Source: Vombatus ursinus (taxonomy: Eukaryota; Chordata; Mammalia; Diprotodontia; Vombatidae). Taken from it: a DNA stretch of 64,000 nucleotides. Numbering within the stretch: the first letter of the stretch is position 1; each line of letters begins with the position of its first letter. The stretch spans positions 3,338,833-3,402,832 of the forward strand of contig NW_020946557.1 of the NCBI RefSeq assembly GCF_900497805.2, in the 5' to 3' direction. The notes under the pieces were generated by a model that worked only from the letters and a program-made list of their open reading frames with translations, did not search any database and had not been told where the DNA came from. Shown one piece after another: positions 53,186 to 63,420 of the stretch. Made by a program: the position numbers and the translations under genes.

Positions 53186-53303
53186 CCAACAAGTCTTTGA
53201 CAGGCCAAGCTATCTGTTTGTAGCTGCCTGTTGACTGGTTGAAACAGTATTCCTGTATGTGTGTAAAGCTGTCCTAAACTCAGTGTTAAAAATATTTGCA
53301 AAC

Positions 53304-53728
53304 CAAATAGAAGCATACTATTTGCTCTGTTTTTTTCTTTTCTTTTCTTCTGCTTTGTTTCTTCTTTCTTGTGGGTCTTCCTATTGGTTCTAATTCTTTT
53401 TAACAACATGACTAATGTGAAAATATGTTTAATAGGAATGTATATGTAGAGCCTATGTTAGATTGCACACTGTCAGGGGAAGCTAGATGGCACAATGGGT
53501 AGAGCACCGGCCCTGAAGTCAGGAGGACCTGAGTTCAAATCTGGCCTCAGACCAAACACTTGACACTTGCTAGCTGTGTGACCCTGGGCAAGTCACTTAA
53601 CCCCAATTGCCTAAAAAAAAAAATTGCACACTATCTTGGGGAAAGAAGTAGGAAAGGAGTGGGGGGGAATTTAAAACTCAAAAGCTTATGGAAGTGAATG
53701 TTGAAAACTAAAAAAAAAAAAAAAGAAA
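53304..53728 (+). mobile_element. L1 3' UTR stub with target-site duplication, carrying a SINE
   Basis: Severely 5'-truncated L1: aagcatactatttgctctgt, acatgactaatgtgaaaata, tgtatatgtagagcctatgt, then after the SINE tggaagtgaatgttgaaaac and an A-rich end. It is flanked by atttgcaaac at 53294-53303 and 53729-53738, a 10-bp target-site duplication. Confidence 0.93.
53475..53622 (+). mobile_element. Marsupial SINE with A-rich tail, inside the L1 stub
   Basis: aggggaagctagatggcaca through gagttcaaatctggcctcag and gtgtgaccctgggcaagtca to an a(11) tail. Flanks are attgcacactgtc (53462-53474) and attgcacactatc (53623-53635), a 13-bp target-site duplication with one difference. Confidence 0.95.
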
Positions 53729-53738
53729 ATTTGCAAAC

Positions 53739-54195
53739 AGTATTAGGCAAGAACTACCAAAGAGGTGATTTCCTCCATTACATATGTAGCCATCCATCCA
53801 TTGTTAAGTATCTGTTTGACATTCTTTTAGGGGTCCCAGAAATAGTTGGCTCACCCAATGTTAGTTTTATCATCTAAATTTCTCTGGCAGAACAAATGAG
53901 ATAGAAAGTCATCAGTCAGATACATACTATTTGCTACAAGGCGTTGGGGATGTTTTAAATCTGTATGCAAAAAAAAGCCTGCCCATTTGCAGGTCTAGTT
54001 AAGAATAGCCAATTCAAAGAACTACTCAGGACCTTTGAAAACCATCAGGCTCGTTCATTCTGAGATAAGCTCATTCAGGAATCCCTACTCCTCTAAACCC
54101 TAGTCCCTCTACCTCTCAAATAGGACTCTTCATATTCTATTTTTTTTTTTATTAAAGGAGCCATCACTTCACACACCTCTTAAATAGACCTATTC
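53739..54195. other. Unassigned DNA
   Basis: No recognised repeat or gene. Confidence 0.4.
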
Positions 54196-54455
54196 ACTGA
54201 ATGGGTGTTGCCTCACTCAAAGTGAAAACTGGTAAAGACCTTAGCTTAAAAAGGCCAGGGTCTTCCACTGCATTCTGGGCTATCTCTAATCATTCTAATC
54301 TATATCTGGCCCCTGGACTCCAATGACTCTGGAGGAGAAAGTGAGGCTGGTGACTTTGCATAGCCCTCCCTCACTCAAATCGAATTCAATTGCAAGTCAT
54401 GTCATCATCTTCCTGATGTCATAGTCCTCTTTGAGAATGAAAGGCACACACAATA
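54196..54455 (+). mobile_element. RTE-tailed retroposon, forward copy
   Basis: actgaatgggtgttgcctca, ccagggtcttccactgcatt, gaggagaaagtgaggctggt, gactttgcatagccctccct, ttgcaagtcatgtcatcatc, ctctttgagaatgaaaggca. It is the reverse complement of the copies at 772 and 63239. Confidence 0.75.
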
Positions 54456-54555
54456 TTCCTCTCACTAGAATACAACTTCCTTGAGGAGAGGGACTAGGTC
54501 TTTTATTTAATCTTTGTATTCCTCACAATGTCCAGTCTTTCAGTAAATGTAACAA
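54456..54555 (+). mobile_element. L2 3' terminus
   Basis: tctcactagaatacaacttc, cttgaggagaggg and ctttcagtaaatgt. Confidence 0.7.
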
Positions 54556-54594
54556 TATAAAACCAGCTGTTAGTACAGGTGCTCTCTGTCTCTA

Positions 54595-54595
<1 letters not shown>

Positions 54596-54625
<30 letters not shown>

Positions 54626-54705
54626 ATCTCTGTCTATCTGTCTGTGTCTGTCTGTCTCTCTCTACTTCTCTCTGTCTTTGTCTCTCTGTGTCCTTCTGTC
54701 TCCCT
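54596..54705. repeat. (TG)n and (TCTG)n microsatellite
   Basis: tgtgtgtgtgtg followed by tctgtctgtgtctgtctgtc and tctctgtc units. Confidence 0.95.
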
Positions 54706-54944
54706 TTTCCAATAAAGGGCCCTAGTTTCCTCATGGGTAAGGACTAGGTTTAGTTCTTGTGGAATCTGGCTTCAAGAGAGAGGAGTAAGGTTCTTTTTCT
54801 CATACTTTCTGGTTTTTTACACCTTCCTCCCAACCTGGAGCCCATGGAATAACCAATTAAAGCTTTAATTTGGCTTATTTCTAGGGTCTCCTCAAAAGGG
54901 GACGATAGCAAGATACCAAGTAAGCAATATAAATTGAGTATAGG

Positions 54945-55290
54945 TCAGCTATTTGTTTCCTTTACACAAAAGACAATCCATCTCCCAACTTCAGACATTT
55001 CCTTGGCTATCCCCTATGCCTAGAATACTCTCCAACCCAGGTTTTCTTGACTTCCTTTAAATCGAAGATGAAATCTCACGTCATGTAAGAAGTATTTCCC
55101 ATACGCCCTTACTTTTAGGGCCTTCTCTGAGATTATCTCCACTGTACCTCGTATGTATATATATCTTATTTGTGCATGGTTGCTTGCATGTTGTCTTCCC
55201 TATTAGAATGTGAGGTCCTTGAGGTTAGGGGCTGTTTTTGCTTTTCTTTTTACCCCCACTAAACGCTTAATAAATGCTTGTTGACTTGTA
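54945..55290 (+). mobile_element. L2-clade LINE 3' part
   Basis: acttcagacatttccttggc, atgcctagaatactctccaa, cattatgtaagaagta-like, ctgagattatctccactgta, attagaatgtgaggtccttg, gcttaataaatgcttgttga. Confidence 0.9.
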
Positions 55291-55390
55291 ATGTCTGATA
55301 AGGCACACAATGCTCTGTACCCCTGGATGCTTACATTTTGAGAAGCTTTTCAAAGACAAAAGTTCAACAAAAAATATTTTCTATTATCTC

Positions 55391-55634
55391 TTGGTTATTG
55401 TCATTTAGTCATTGAAGACTCTATGATCCCATTAAGGATTTTCTTGGCAAAGATACTGGGGTGGTTTGCCATTTCCTTCCCCAACTCATTTTACAGAGGA
55501 AGAACAAAACAAACAAGGTTAAGTGACTTACCCAGGTTCACACAGTGACTAAGTATCTCAGCCCAGATTTGAATTCATGAAGATGAGTCTTCCTGACTCC
55601 AGGCACTTTATCCCTTTGCCATCCAGCTCCCCCT
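55391..55634 (-). mobile_element. Marsupial SINE with RTE-like tail (reverse)
   Basis: gtcatttagtcattgaagac, ttcttggcaaagatactggg, gtggtttgccatttccttcc, ttacccaggttcacacagtg, gcccagatttgaattcatga, ending gccatccagctccccc. Confidence 0.9.
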
Positions 55635-55675
55635 ATAACTCTTGCTTAACCTGGACATTAAATCAGATTATTCAA

Positions 55676-55687
55676 CTATCTGCCTGC

Positions 55688-55730
<43 letters not shown>

Positions 55731-55748
55731 TCTCTCTATCTATCTCTT
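55676..55748. repeat. (CTGT)n(CTAT)n tetranucleotide repeat
   Basis: tgcctgcctgtctgtctgtc followed by tctatctatctatctatc. It sits inside the L2 3' region. Confidence 0.95.
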
Positions 55749-55905
55749 GTTTGCATATTGTTGCTTGCATGCTTTCTACTCCATTAGACCATAAGCTCTT
55801 TGAGGGAAGTGACTGTTTTTGTCTTTCTTTGTATACCCAGTGCTTATCACAGTACCTGAGCCACAGTAGAAGCTTAATAAATGCCTGTTGACTGACTGAC
55901 CTGGA
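55749..55905 (+). mobile_element. L2 3' terminus
   Basis: gtttgcatattgttgcttgc, attagaccataagctctttg, agggaagtgactg, agtgcttatcacagtacctg, aataaatgcctgttgactga. Confidence 0.9.
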
Positions 55906-56099
55906 AACCAAATACCTGGATTAGAACAGAGCTCGGACACTTCTTTGCTATATGGCAAAAGGCTCCATAAACTCCCTTGTTCCCTGCCCTAATTTCCCTA
56001 ACCTCGTAAATGGGCATAGGATCTTCATGTTACCTAATGTCATAAGGATAGTAACATGCTTTTTTCAACCTTAAAACACTTATAATAGCTCCAATGGGA

Positions 56100-57060
56100 G
56101 CTCTGTTCACAAAAAAAAAATGGGCAGCATGCTTTGCCTGCTACCAAACCACATGCTACTTCAGCGCATATTCAGAGATAACTATTTCCAGTCTGCCAAT
56201 AATGTGGTGAAGAATCAGACTTCCTATTGGCTGCTGTGCTGGAACTGAGAGTGCACATAAAATACTCCCTTAAAAGTGGAACAAGTTGGATAAGCTGCTG
56301 AAGGTCTGGCTTGGCCACACTACTCTGCTCTTACTGAATGAGCTGGTATCATTGCTGTTGGCTGACTCTCCCCATCTAGAACAGACATGAAGCTGAGAGC
56401 AAATATCCCTGCTGGTGCTTCTGTACCTATTGTTTCTACTTTCTTACCTTACGTGTACGAGTATTAGAGATCAGCTCACATGGCATCTGAGGGAGGGGGA
56501 GGGATAGAAGAGAGGGCAGAAGAATTTAGAACTCAAGATCTTACAAAAGTGAATGTTGAAAACTAAAAAAAACTTTTTTAAAAGAGTATTAGGGATGGAA
56601 TGAACTAAGCTGCAACCTTATGGATTTTGAAAGGTCAGATGAGAGGTCCAGGGATGTACCAGAGTTTATACATAGTTATGCCTGGTCTTCCCATATAAAT
56701 CCAAGGAATGAATGGGACCCAGCCCATCAGTGGAGCGACCCCACAGTCAGTCAAGTGCTACAAACAAGGGAGCAACTCTGTCCTTGGCTACATCAAATGT
56801 GGAATTGAATTTGGTGAGGGTGAATGCTTCGTAGCAACTGTGTTAAGGTTGAGCCCACTCTCCTCAGGGACAAAGGTGGTATAGGGGAGAATGCATCCAT
56901 AGTTCTGAGGGAATGGTTTGTACTTCTATTCTTGCTATATCTTCTCAGTAAATATCTCTTTGTAAAGGCTATTTGGTTTTTATTGATTAAATGATACTCA
57001 GACTTGAATCACTGGAGGATATCTGTGATATAAGGGACATACTAACTATAATTGGTGATA
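56100..57060 (+). mobile_element. Possible old solo LTR (endogenous retrovirus type)
   Basis: The segment has a TATA-like aaaatactcccttaaaa near 56260 and, downstream, ctcagtaaatatctctttgt and aaaggctatttggtttttat near 56945. The latter looks like the polyadenylation/U5 part of a retroviral LTR. No internal coding part is seen. It is split by the L1 stub at 56472-56583, so it is older than that insertion. Ends and family are not resolved, and ordinary unique DNA is a fair alternative. Confidence 0.3.
56472..56583 (+). mobile_element. L1 3' stub (~112 bp) with target-site duplication
   Basis: cagctcacatggcatctgag, ggagggggagggatagaaga, aatttagaactcaagatctt, gtgaatgttgaaaactaaaa. Flanks gagtattagagat (about 56459-56471) and gagtattagggat (about 56584-56596) form a 13-bp near-identical repeat. 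Confidence 0.9.
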
Positions 57061-57554
57061 GATATTGGGGAGAACATACCAGAATGAGAACTTAAGCCAA
57101 TAGCATTAGAAAAAAAAAACCCTAATTACTCAAGAATACCCCTAGAACTCTAAGAAGAAGGTGAGACATGCAATGCTCTGACAACTTGACTGTTTTCAGT
57201 GAGAATGAGAGTTGGTATAAAGATCTCCAGAATCTAATATAAACACTGTAAAGTAAATTATTGATGCTATTTCAGAATTAAGTGCAGACTTTCTATTCAA
57301 GATCCATCACAATATAGATCATATGTAGATTTATCTCTTGCTATTCCCTAAAATGAATCCAAAATTAAATAGTGTGTAATTATAATGATCAATCTTGGAC
57401 CTATAGAAGAGATAAGAAAATGCACCATTGTACTTTCATTGAAATGTTGGGGAACTATAGGTATGGAATGTGTGTTTTCAGACATAGTCACTTGGTTATT
57501 TCTGATGAACTATTTTTCTGATTTAAGGGAAGGATTTAAGGGTGAGCCCTTCCA
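57061..57554. other. Unassigned AT-rich DNA
   Basis: No recognised feature. The 103-codon frame at 57385-57696 has no known domain and runs into an L2 fragment. Confidence 0.4.
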
Positions 57555-57870
57555 TGAATGCCACACTCATTTCTGCCTCAAACCTTTTGCTCATGCTGAA
57601 ATGCCAGCAGAAAAGGAAGGCTCTCTTCTCTTCTTTCCATTCAAGGACAATAAGCCTTCCATGATGACTCTAGCCCACACACATTTTTCTTTCTGAACTC
57701 CTAAAACAATTACTATCTCTACCAACCTTTTGGAGACACTTAATCAAATATGTTTTTGTACTGCTATTTAACTTCTTCCTGAGTATGTTTCATCTCCCCA
57801 GTGAGATTGTAAACTCCTTGAAGGTCAACAGGCAGCACATAAAGGACCTACGCTTGTTGAATTACACTTA
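57555..57870 (+). mobile_element. Old L2 3' end
   Basis: atgccacactcatttctgcc, catctccccagtgagattgt, aaactccttgaaggtcaaca, aggacctacgcttgttgaat. Confidence 0.55.
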
Positions 57871-58829
57871 CTTTGGTTACTTTTTCTGCTTTCCAAAATT
57901 ATCAAGAACAAACTTCCTTTAAGACTGAATGTCCCACAAGTACCTACCAATGGGTTACTCTTTTAGATTATTCTTCCTAGAAGGTCAGAGGTAAATTGAT
58001 TTTTGTATTACCAATAGTTCTCTTTCAAAGTGTGTTGATAACTTTATTGGTTTGGAATGAACTGAAACATTTTCTGTGTTTAGTGGACAGAGCTATCTAT
58101 AAATGTGCAAGTTTCTACACATGGGTTGAAATTTCTACTTGAGACATGTGTCCAATCTTGGGTATTTCCTGCTATAACCCATAAAAATTCAATTTCCTGG
58201 GGAAACCACTGGGGATTCATAGCTCTGGAGGTTGGATTACTCTCTAATGAATTGGTCCCCTTCCCTGACATTAATTGTTGCTATGAGGTCACAGTCAGTT
58301 TGGTAACCCCACCCCATAAACATAAAGCAGAGCAGGGCTCTCAGAGTTGTTAGGAAAGGCTTTGAATCTTCTCTTGGTAATTTGAACCTAATTGTAGAAG
58401 GAAGATTTTTCTCCAGCTAACCTGACATCAGTGGAAAAAACAAAGGTTGCCTGACTCCATACTCAAGCTTTAGGGAGACTGCATGGCAGCTGAGCTCACA
58501 GACCAAGATGCAACCAAGATGTCCCAGGGGCACCATTTCCCTGAAACATAACACTGCTTGTGTATGGTTTTTGTTATTTCACCTAGTCATTAATCCAGGA
58601 ATCAAAAATATCTTGCTGCTTGGTAGCAAGGGGAAATAATAAAACTGAATCGTCTACAATGATGTCTTGAGATCCTCAGAGAGCTCATCCTCACTTCTTC
58701 AAGGTCTAACAAATTCAAATGAGTTTTTATTTATGCTTTTATCTTCACATCACAGTCACTTACTCAGATATAGCATCACCACACTACCAAAGAATTGAAT
58801 CTTCCATTGTTATCAGAGACACTGAAGAA
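57871..58829. other. Unassigned stretch
   Basis: About 960 bp without recognised repeats or exons. Confidence 0.45.
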
Positions 58830-59248
58830 AAAACAATATGGTGACCATTTCTAACTACACATTCAGAAATCTATCTTCATCCCCTCCCCTTCCCTCCCCC
58901 TAGCTTCTAACCAAAGAGAATTAGGAAGACAGGTATGTTTCACTCCCCATCCTCTGGGACCAAGATTTTTCAGTACAATTATTCAAAATTCAACTTCTTA
59001 GTGTGTTATCTATTTACATTATTATAGTCATTGAGTATATTGGCATGTTGGTTCTGCAAACTTTACTCTGCCTTAATATATATAAATCTTCCCATGTGTC
59101 TTTGAATTCCTCATTTCAACATTTCTTAATGGGCGATAATGTTTCACTACATTTATATACCATAACTTGTTCAATCATTCATTTTGTTTTAGTTCTTTAA
59201 TACCATAGAAGTGCTACTACAAAAATATCAATACATACATAGAAATTA

Positions 59249-59475
59249 GGGGCAGCTAGTTGGTGTAGTGGATAGAGCTCCACCTTGGAGTCAGGAGGAC
59301 CTGACTTCAAATCTAGCCTCAGACATTGACACTTACTACCTGTGTGATCCTGGTCAAGTCACTTAACCCCAATTGCCTCACCAAAAAGAAAAAAAAAAGG
59401 AAGACACTTGACACTTATTAGCTGTGTGATCTTGGGCAAGTCACTTAACCCCAATCATCTAAGCAAAAAAAAAAA
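59249..59475 (+). mobile_element. SINE with duplicated 3' unit and 8-bp target-site duplication
   Basis: A normal A-tailed SINE (ggggcagctagttggtgtag ... ttaaccccaattgcctcacc, A tail ending near 59398) is followed by a second 3' half (gacacttgacacttattagc, gatcttgggcaagtcactta, accccaatcatct) with its own A tail. The whole is bracketed by agaaatta at 59241-59248 and 59476-59483, so both parts seem to have entered together or the tail unit was duplicated in place. Confidence 0.88.
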
Positions 59476-59548
59476 AGAAATTATGTGTGTGTATATGGTG
59501 TGTGTATACATATAGACACACACATAAACACATCTACAGATATATGAT

Positions 59549-59791
59549 GGGCAGCTAGGAGGCACAATGGATAGAACTCTGGTCCTGGAGTCAGGAGGAT
59601 TTTAGTTCAAATCCAGCCTCAGTCACTCACTTGCTATGTGACCCTGGGCAAGTCACTTAACCCTGTTTGTTTCATTTCCTCTTCTGTAAAATGAGCTGGA
59701 GAAGGAAATAGCAAACCACTCCAGTATCTTTGCTAAGAAAACCCCACATGGGGTCACAGTCAGACATGACTGAAACAACTTAACAACAACA
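59549..59791 (+). mobile_element. Marsupial SINE with RTE-like tail
   Basis: gggcagctaggaggcacaat, tagttcaaatccagcctcag, gtgaccctgggcaagtcact, tgagctggagaaggaaatag, ctttgctaagaaaaccccac, cagacatgactgaaacaact, ending in aacaacaac. Confidence 0.93.
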
Positions 59792-59980
59792 GATAAACGA
59801 TATATATGTATGAGATTATATATCTATAGATATATATAAAATTTCTACGTATATATTGACATGTTCATATCAATATAAATATAAGGTCACAAATCTACAG
59901 ATGCATCTGTAGATATGCATATATATACATATACAGATGTATATATGTAAATATTTATACATATTTGTGCATCTGTATGC
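59792..59980. repeat. (ATAT/CATA) microsatellite
   Basis: tatatatctatagatatata, atatacatatacagatgtat and similar units between two SINEs. Confidence 0.85.
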
Positions 59981-59983
59981 AGA

Positions 59984-60171
59984 CAGATAGTGTGGTAGAT
60001 AGACAGCCAGGCCTGGAATCATGAAGACCTGAGTTAAAATCTGGCCTCACACAGTAGCTGAGTGCCCCTGGGTAAACCACTTAACCCTGAAATGGCAAAC
60101 TGCTCCAGTATCTTTGCCAAGAAAACCCCAAATGGGATAATGAAGACTCATACATAACTGAACAATAACAA
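59984..60171 (+). mobile_element. Marsupial SINE with RTE-like tail, internally deleted
   Basis: agtgtggtagatagacagcc, gagttaaaatctggcctcac, gtaaaccacttaaccctgaa, then directly atggcaaactgctccagtat, tttgccaagaaaaccccaaa. About 40 bp of the consensus between 'aaccctg' and 'aatggcaaacc' is missing. Confidence 0.88.
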
Positions 60172-60464
60172 GACCTATATATGTATATATACCTATTTGT
60201 AGATATTTGTGTATTTACAGTCTTTCTGCCCTTGACCTCCCTGGGGTATATGCCCAGTTGTGGGGTCATTGGTCACTTAGTTTTTGTCACATAATTCTAA
60301 ACTGATATCCAAAATAGTAAAAATCTCTGAGGGTAGGCACTGTTTCCTTTTGGCCTGTCAGATTGCCTTCATCTGCTCTGTACACACACACATACACACA
60401 ACTCTATGTGTCTGTATCTGTGTATATTGTGATCTTAGTTATTTCTATTACCACCTCCCACCTT

Positions 60465-60815
60465 AGAAAGCATTTTACTTAAAGGCAGGAACTTTAAAAA
60501 ATATATATTTTTTAAAGCTTTCTTCATATCCCTAGCACCTAACACAGGCCCTGGTACACAGTAAATGTTTAATAAATACTTATTGACTGACTGTATCCCT
60601 AGCATAATGCCTAGCATGGGAGTAGATGCCTAACAAATGTTTGCTGAATGAACACTTAGACTCATTCACAAGTACAGAACACTGTACTTTTCACTCATTC
60701 ATTTAGTAAGTGTTTTTTAAGTACCAGGCACTGTGTTAGGTTCTGGTGCTACAAAAATAAAAAACAAATCAAAACAGTTCTTGTCCTCAAAGAGCTTCTA
60801 TTCTATCAGTGTGCC
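60465..60815. mobile_element. Two L2 3' ends in opposite orientation
   Basis: Forward: aaaggcaggaactttaaaaa, tccctagcacctaacacagg, gtaaatgtttaataaatact (to about 60655). Reverse: tttagtaagtgttttttaag, taccaggcactgtgttaggt, cttgtcctcaaagagcttct (about 60690-60815). They interrupt the antisense L1. Confidence 0.75.
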
Positions 60816-60942
60816 TATCCAGGTTGACTATTTCTAATTTTTATCATTTTTGCCCTTGCTAGGTGTGAATTGAAACTTAAAGTTCCTTTAATTTCGTTTC
60901 TGTTATGAGTTGATTTGGAACATTTTTTTCCCCATATGGACA

Positions 60943-61118
60943 CCAGTAATGATAATGATAGCTAGCATTTAAATAGTTCTTTAAGGTCTGCAAAGTATTT
61001 TATCAGCTTTAATTCATTTTATACTCAACAATACCGGGAGGTAGTTGTTATTATTATCCTTATTTTAAAAATGAGGGAACTAAGGCAGATAGCTCTTAAA
61101 TGACTTGTCCAGGGTCAT
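60943..61118 (-). mobile_element. MIR SINE (reverse), inside the antisense L1
   Basis: gataatgatagctagcattt, aaatagttctttaaggtctg, ccgggaggtagttgttatta, aaatgagggaactaaggcag, atgacttgtccagggtcata. Confidence 0.8.
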
Positions 61119-62038
61119 ACTTTTGTAGTTTTGGATTCGTCTCATGAAAACTGTTCATATCTTTTGAGGCTATTGGGGAATGGCTCTTGGTTATGTATTT
61201 TTATCAATTTTTTACATATTTTGGTTGTCAAGCTTTTGCCAGTGTTATTTAAGGCAAATATTCATCCTCAGTGGTTTCTCTTCTTATGCATCTATGTTGT
61301 TTGTGCAAAAGCTTTTTAATTTTGTTATAAAAATTGGCCATTTTGACTTTTTTGATCTCCTTTGTTGCTTGTTTAGTTAAGCTTTCTCCCCTTAAGCATC
61401 GTGAAAAGGACCATCTTCTGTTTTCCTCTATTTGTGTGTGTATTTGTATATTTACCTTTTATATTTGGGTTGCATATCCATTTGGCTTTTATTGTGGTAT
61501 GTGGTGTAAATGCTTGTCTCAACCTAATTTCTGCCAAACTGCTTTCCAGTTTCCCTAGCAATTTTGATCAAATAGGGTATCCTTACCACAATAGTTTATG
61601 TTCTCAGGTTTACCAAACACTGGAATACTGTTTTCAATTATTTCTGGTTCTCACTTATGTAATCTGTTCCACTGGTTTCCTTTTCTGTTTTGTTAACTAG
61701 GACCAAATAGTTTTGATGATTGATACTTTATACTCTAGTTTGCATTCAGATTATGTTATACTCCATTCCTAATTTTTTTCATTATTTCTCTTGAGATTCT
61801 AGACATTCTGTTCATCCAAAATAAATTTTGTTATAATTTTTTTGGCTCTATAAAGTATCCTGTTTGTAGTATGATTTGTAAGTTAATTTAAATATGTCAT
61901 TTGTATTATATTGGTGTGGTCCAATCATGAGCACTGAATAGCTCTTCAATTATTTATTATTCTTTATTTTTGTAAGAGTATTTTGTAGTCTAGTTCAGAG
62001 GATATAAAACTGGGTGGAAACTAAGAGATCATCAAAGG

Positions 62039-62225
62039 CAGAGGTTCTTAACCTAAGGATCATTAACTTTTAAAAATATATATTAATTACTATTTCAACA
62101 TAATTGATTTCCTTTATGATCTTATGTATTTTATTTTTATACATTTAAAAACTATTCTGAGAAATCCGTAGATTTCACCAGACTACCAACAGGGTCCATG
62201 ATACACAAAAAGTTTAAGAACACTG
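62039..62225. mobile_element. hAT-like nonautonomous DNA transposon
   Basis: Starts cagaggttcttaacct and ends agtttaagaacactg, an imperfect terminal inverted repeat with hAT-like CAG ends. The right part (gattt-caccagactaccaac, agggtccatga) is typical of a mammalian hAT family with 'caccagactgccaaaggggtcca'. Flanking octamers atcaaagg and attcaaag are only loosely alike. Confidence 0.6.
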
Positions 62226-62232
62226 ATTCAAA

Positions 62233-62385
62233 GCTTTCTCCTCATTTTTTACATAAGAACGCTAAAGCCCAAGTAATCTAAATTACTTGCTAAGAGTTTC
62301 ATAGTATTTAAGTGGTAGAAATGAGATTTGAACCTTGTTCTATGGCATCAAATACTAGATTTGTTCCACTGTATCTACTCTATTA
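62233..62385 (-). mobile_element. Old MIR/THER fragment (reverse)
   Basis: tctcctcattttttacataa, ttacttgctaagagtttcat, agaaatgagatttgaacctt, ttccactgtatctactc. Confidence 0.55.
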
Positions 62386-63238
62386 AGAAGGACTTCCTTG
62401 GCATTGGACTCTATGCTTCTCTGTGGTCCTTGAGAATATCCTGGAGCCCTGATCCAGTGTGTCAACAAAACCAAAACACCAAAAAATACTCATTTCATTC
62501 CCATGTTTTGAGATTCCTGGAAAGGCAAAGTGTACTCCTTTATAGCTTCCTTCTGCATGAACATCCTTGGCTTTTTGGAATACCAGCTTTATTATGGTGG
62601 TAGCAGCACCCTGGACAAAAATTGTGAAATAGGTGAAATCAGGTCTCTACTTTCACTAGCCTCTGTTTTTGTGCTTGTTCCCCCTCCTCCTTTTTCTACT
62701 TTCTCTTCCTCTGCCCTCCTTACCATAGAGCATTGTTGTGTTGTCTGGATCTACTTCCATTCTCTATCAAAACCTTCATTCAAATCCTTCATTTCACATT
62801 AAGGTATAAATGAATGATAATAGTTGAAAGTGTTACTTAACCACCTCAATTTTTTTTTGCCTTTTTCCAATCAAAGAATTTAAGCAGAATCACAGGTTTC
62901 AATCTCAATAATGTACATGCTTACTGCAACTATCTAAGAAATAATAAGAATAGCAATAAAATTAGAAGAAAAAATTATAAAGAAGAAAAGAGATAAGAAA
63001 GGTACACAGAAATAAGCAAGACAGATTTGTTATTATTTTGACAAACTTAATGTAAACATTTTTTAAAACAAATCACAAATACTTTGGAGTTTATGGTTCT
63101 ATTATGCACATTTAAAATTTTTTTATTTAAATGTTTGCTTTTATCTATGATTAATAAGCTAGGAATTTTAAAATTCTAGTCTTATTCCTCCTTCCAAAAA
63201 CATACGAGTTTCAATTCTCAAGGCCCTGTCATCATCAA
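62386..63238. other. Unassigned AT-rich stretch
   Basis: About 850 bp. No gene recognised. The part 62940-63180 is very AT-rich. Confidence 0.4.
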
Positions 63239-63420
63239 TGTTGTTGTTTGTCCTTCATTCTAGAAGAGGACCATGACATCAGGAAGGTGATGCCATGACT
63301 TGCAAGTGAATTGGATTTAAGTGAGGCAAGGCTGTGCAAAGTCACCAGCCTCACTTTCTCCTCTGGAGCCATCAGAGTCCAGTGACCAGATATAGATCAG
63401 GATGACTGGAGATGACCCCT
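63239..63420 (-). mobile_element. RTE-tailed retroposon, copy at right edge
   Basis: gttgttgtttgtccttcatt, agaggaccatgacatcagga, ggtgatgccatgacttgcaa, gtgcaaagtcaccagcctca, ctttctcctctggagccatc, gatcaggatgactggagatg. Better preserved than the copy at 772. Confidence 0.8.

Larger units (their letters stand above)
58830..61990 (-). mobile_element. Antisense L1 LINE, ~3 kb, with nested SINEs and L2/MIR pieces
   Basis: Colinear minus-strand L1 from the 3' UTR side (58830) back into ORF2 (61990). ttatataccataacttgttc at 59153 and ctggggtatatgcccagttg near 60241 mirror the C-terminal coding part. gcaaaagctttttaattttg near 61307 mirrors the segment seen in sense at 27830 (ttaaattgaaaagtttttgc). gcatatccatttggctttta and gtttccctagcaattttgat mark the part further upstream. 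It is interrupted at 59249-59475, 59549-59791, 59984-60171, 60465-60815 and 60943-61118. The frame is heavily broken. Confidence 0.85.
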
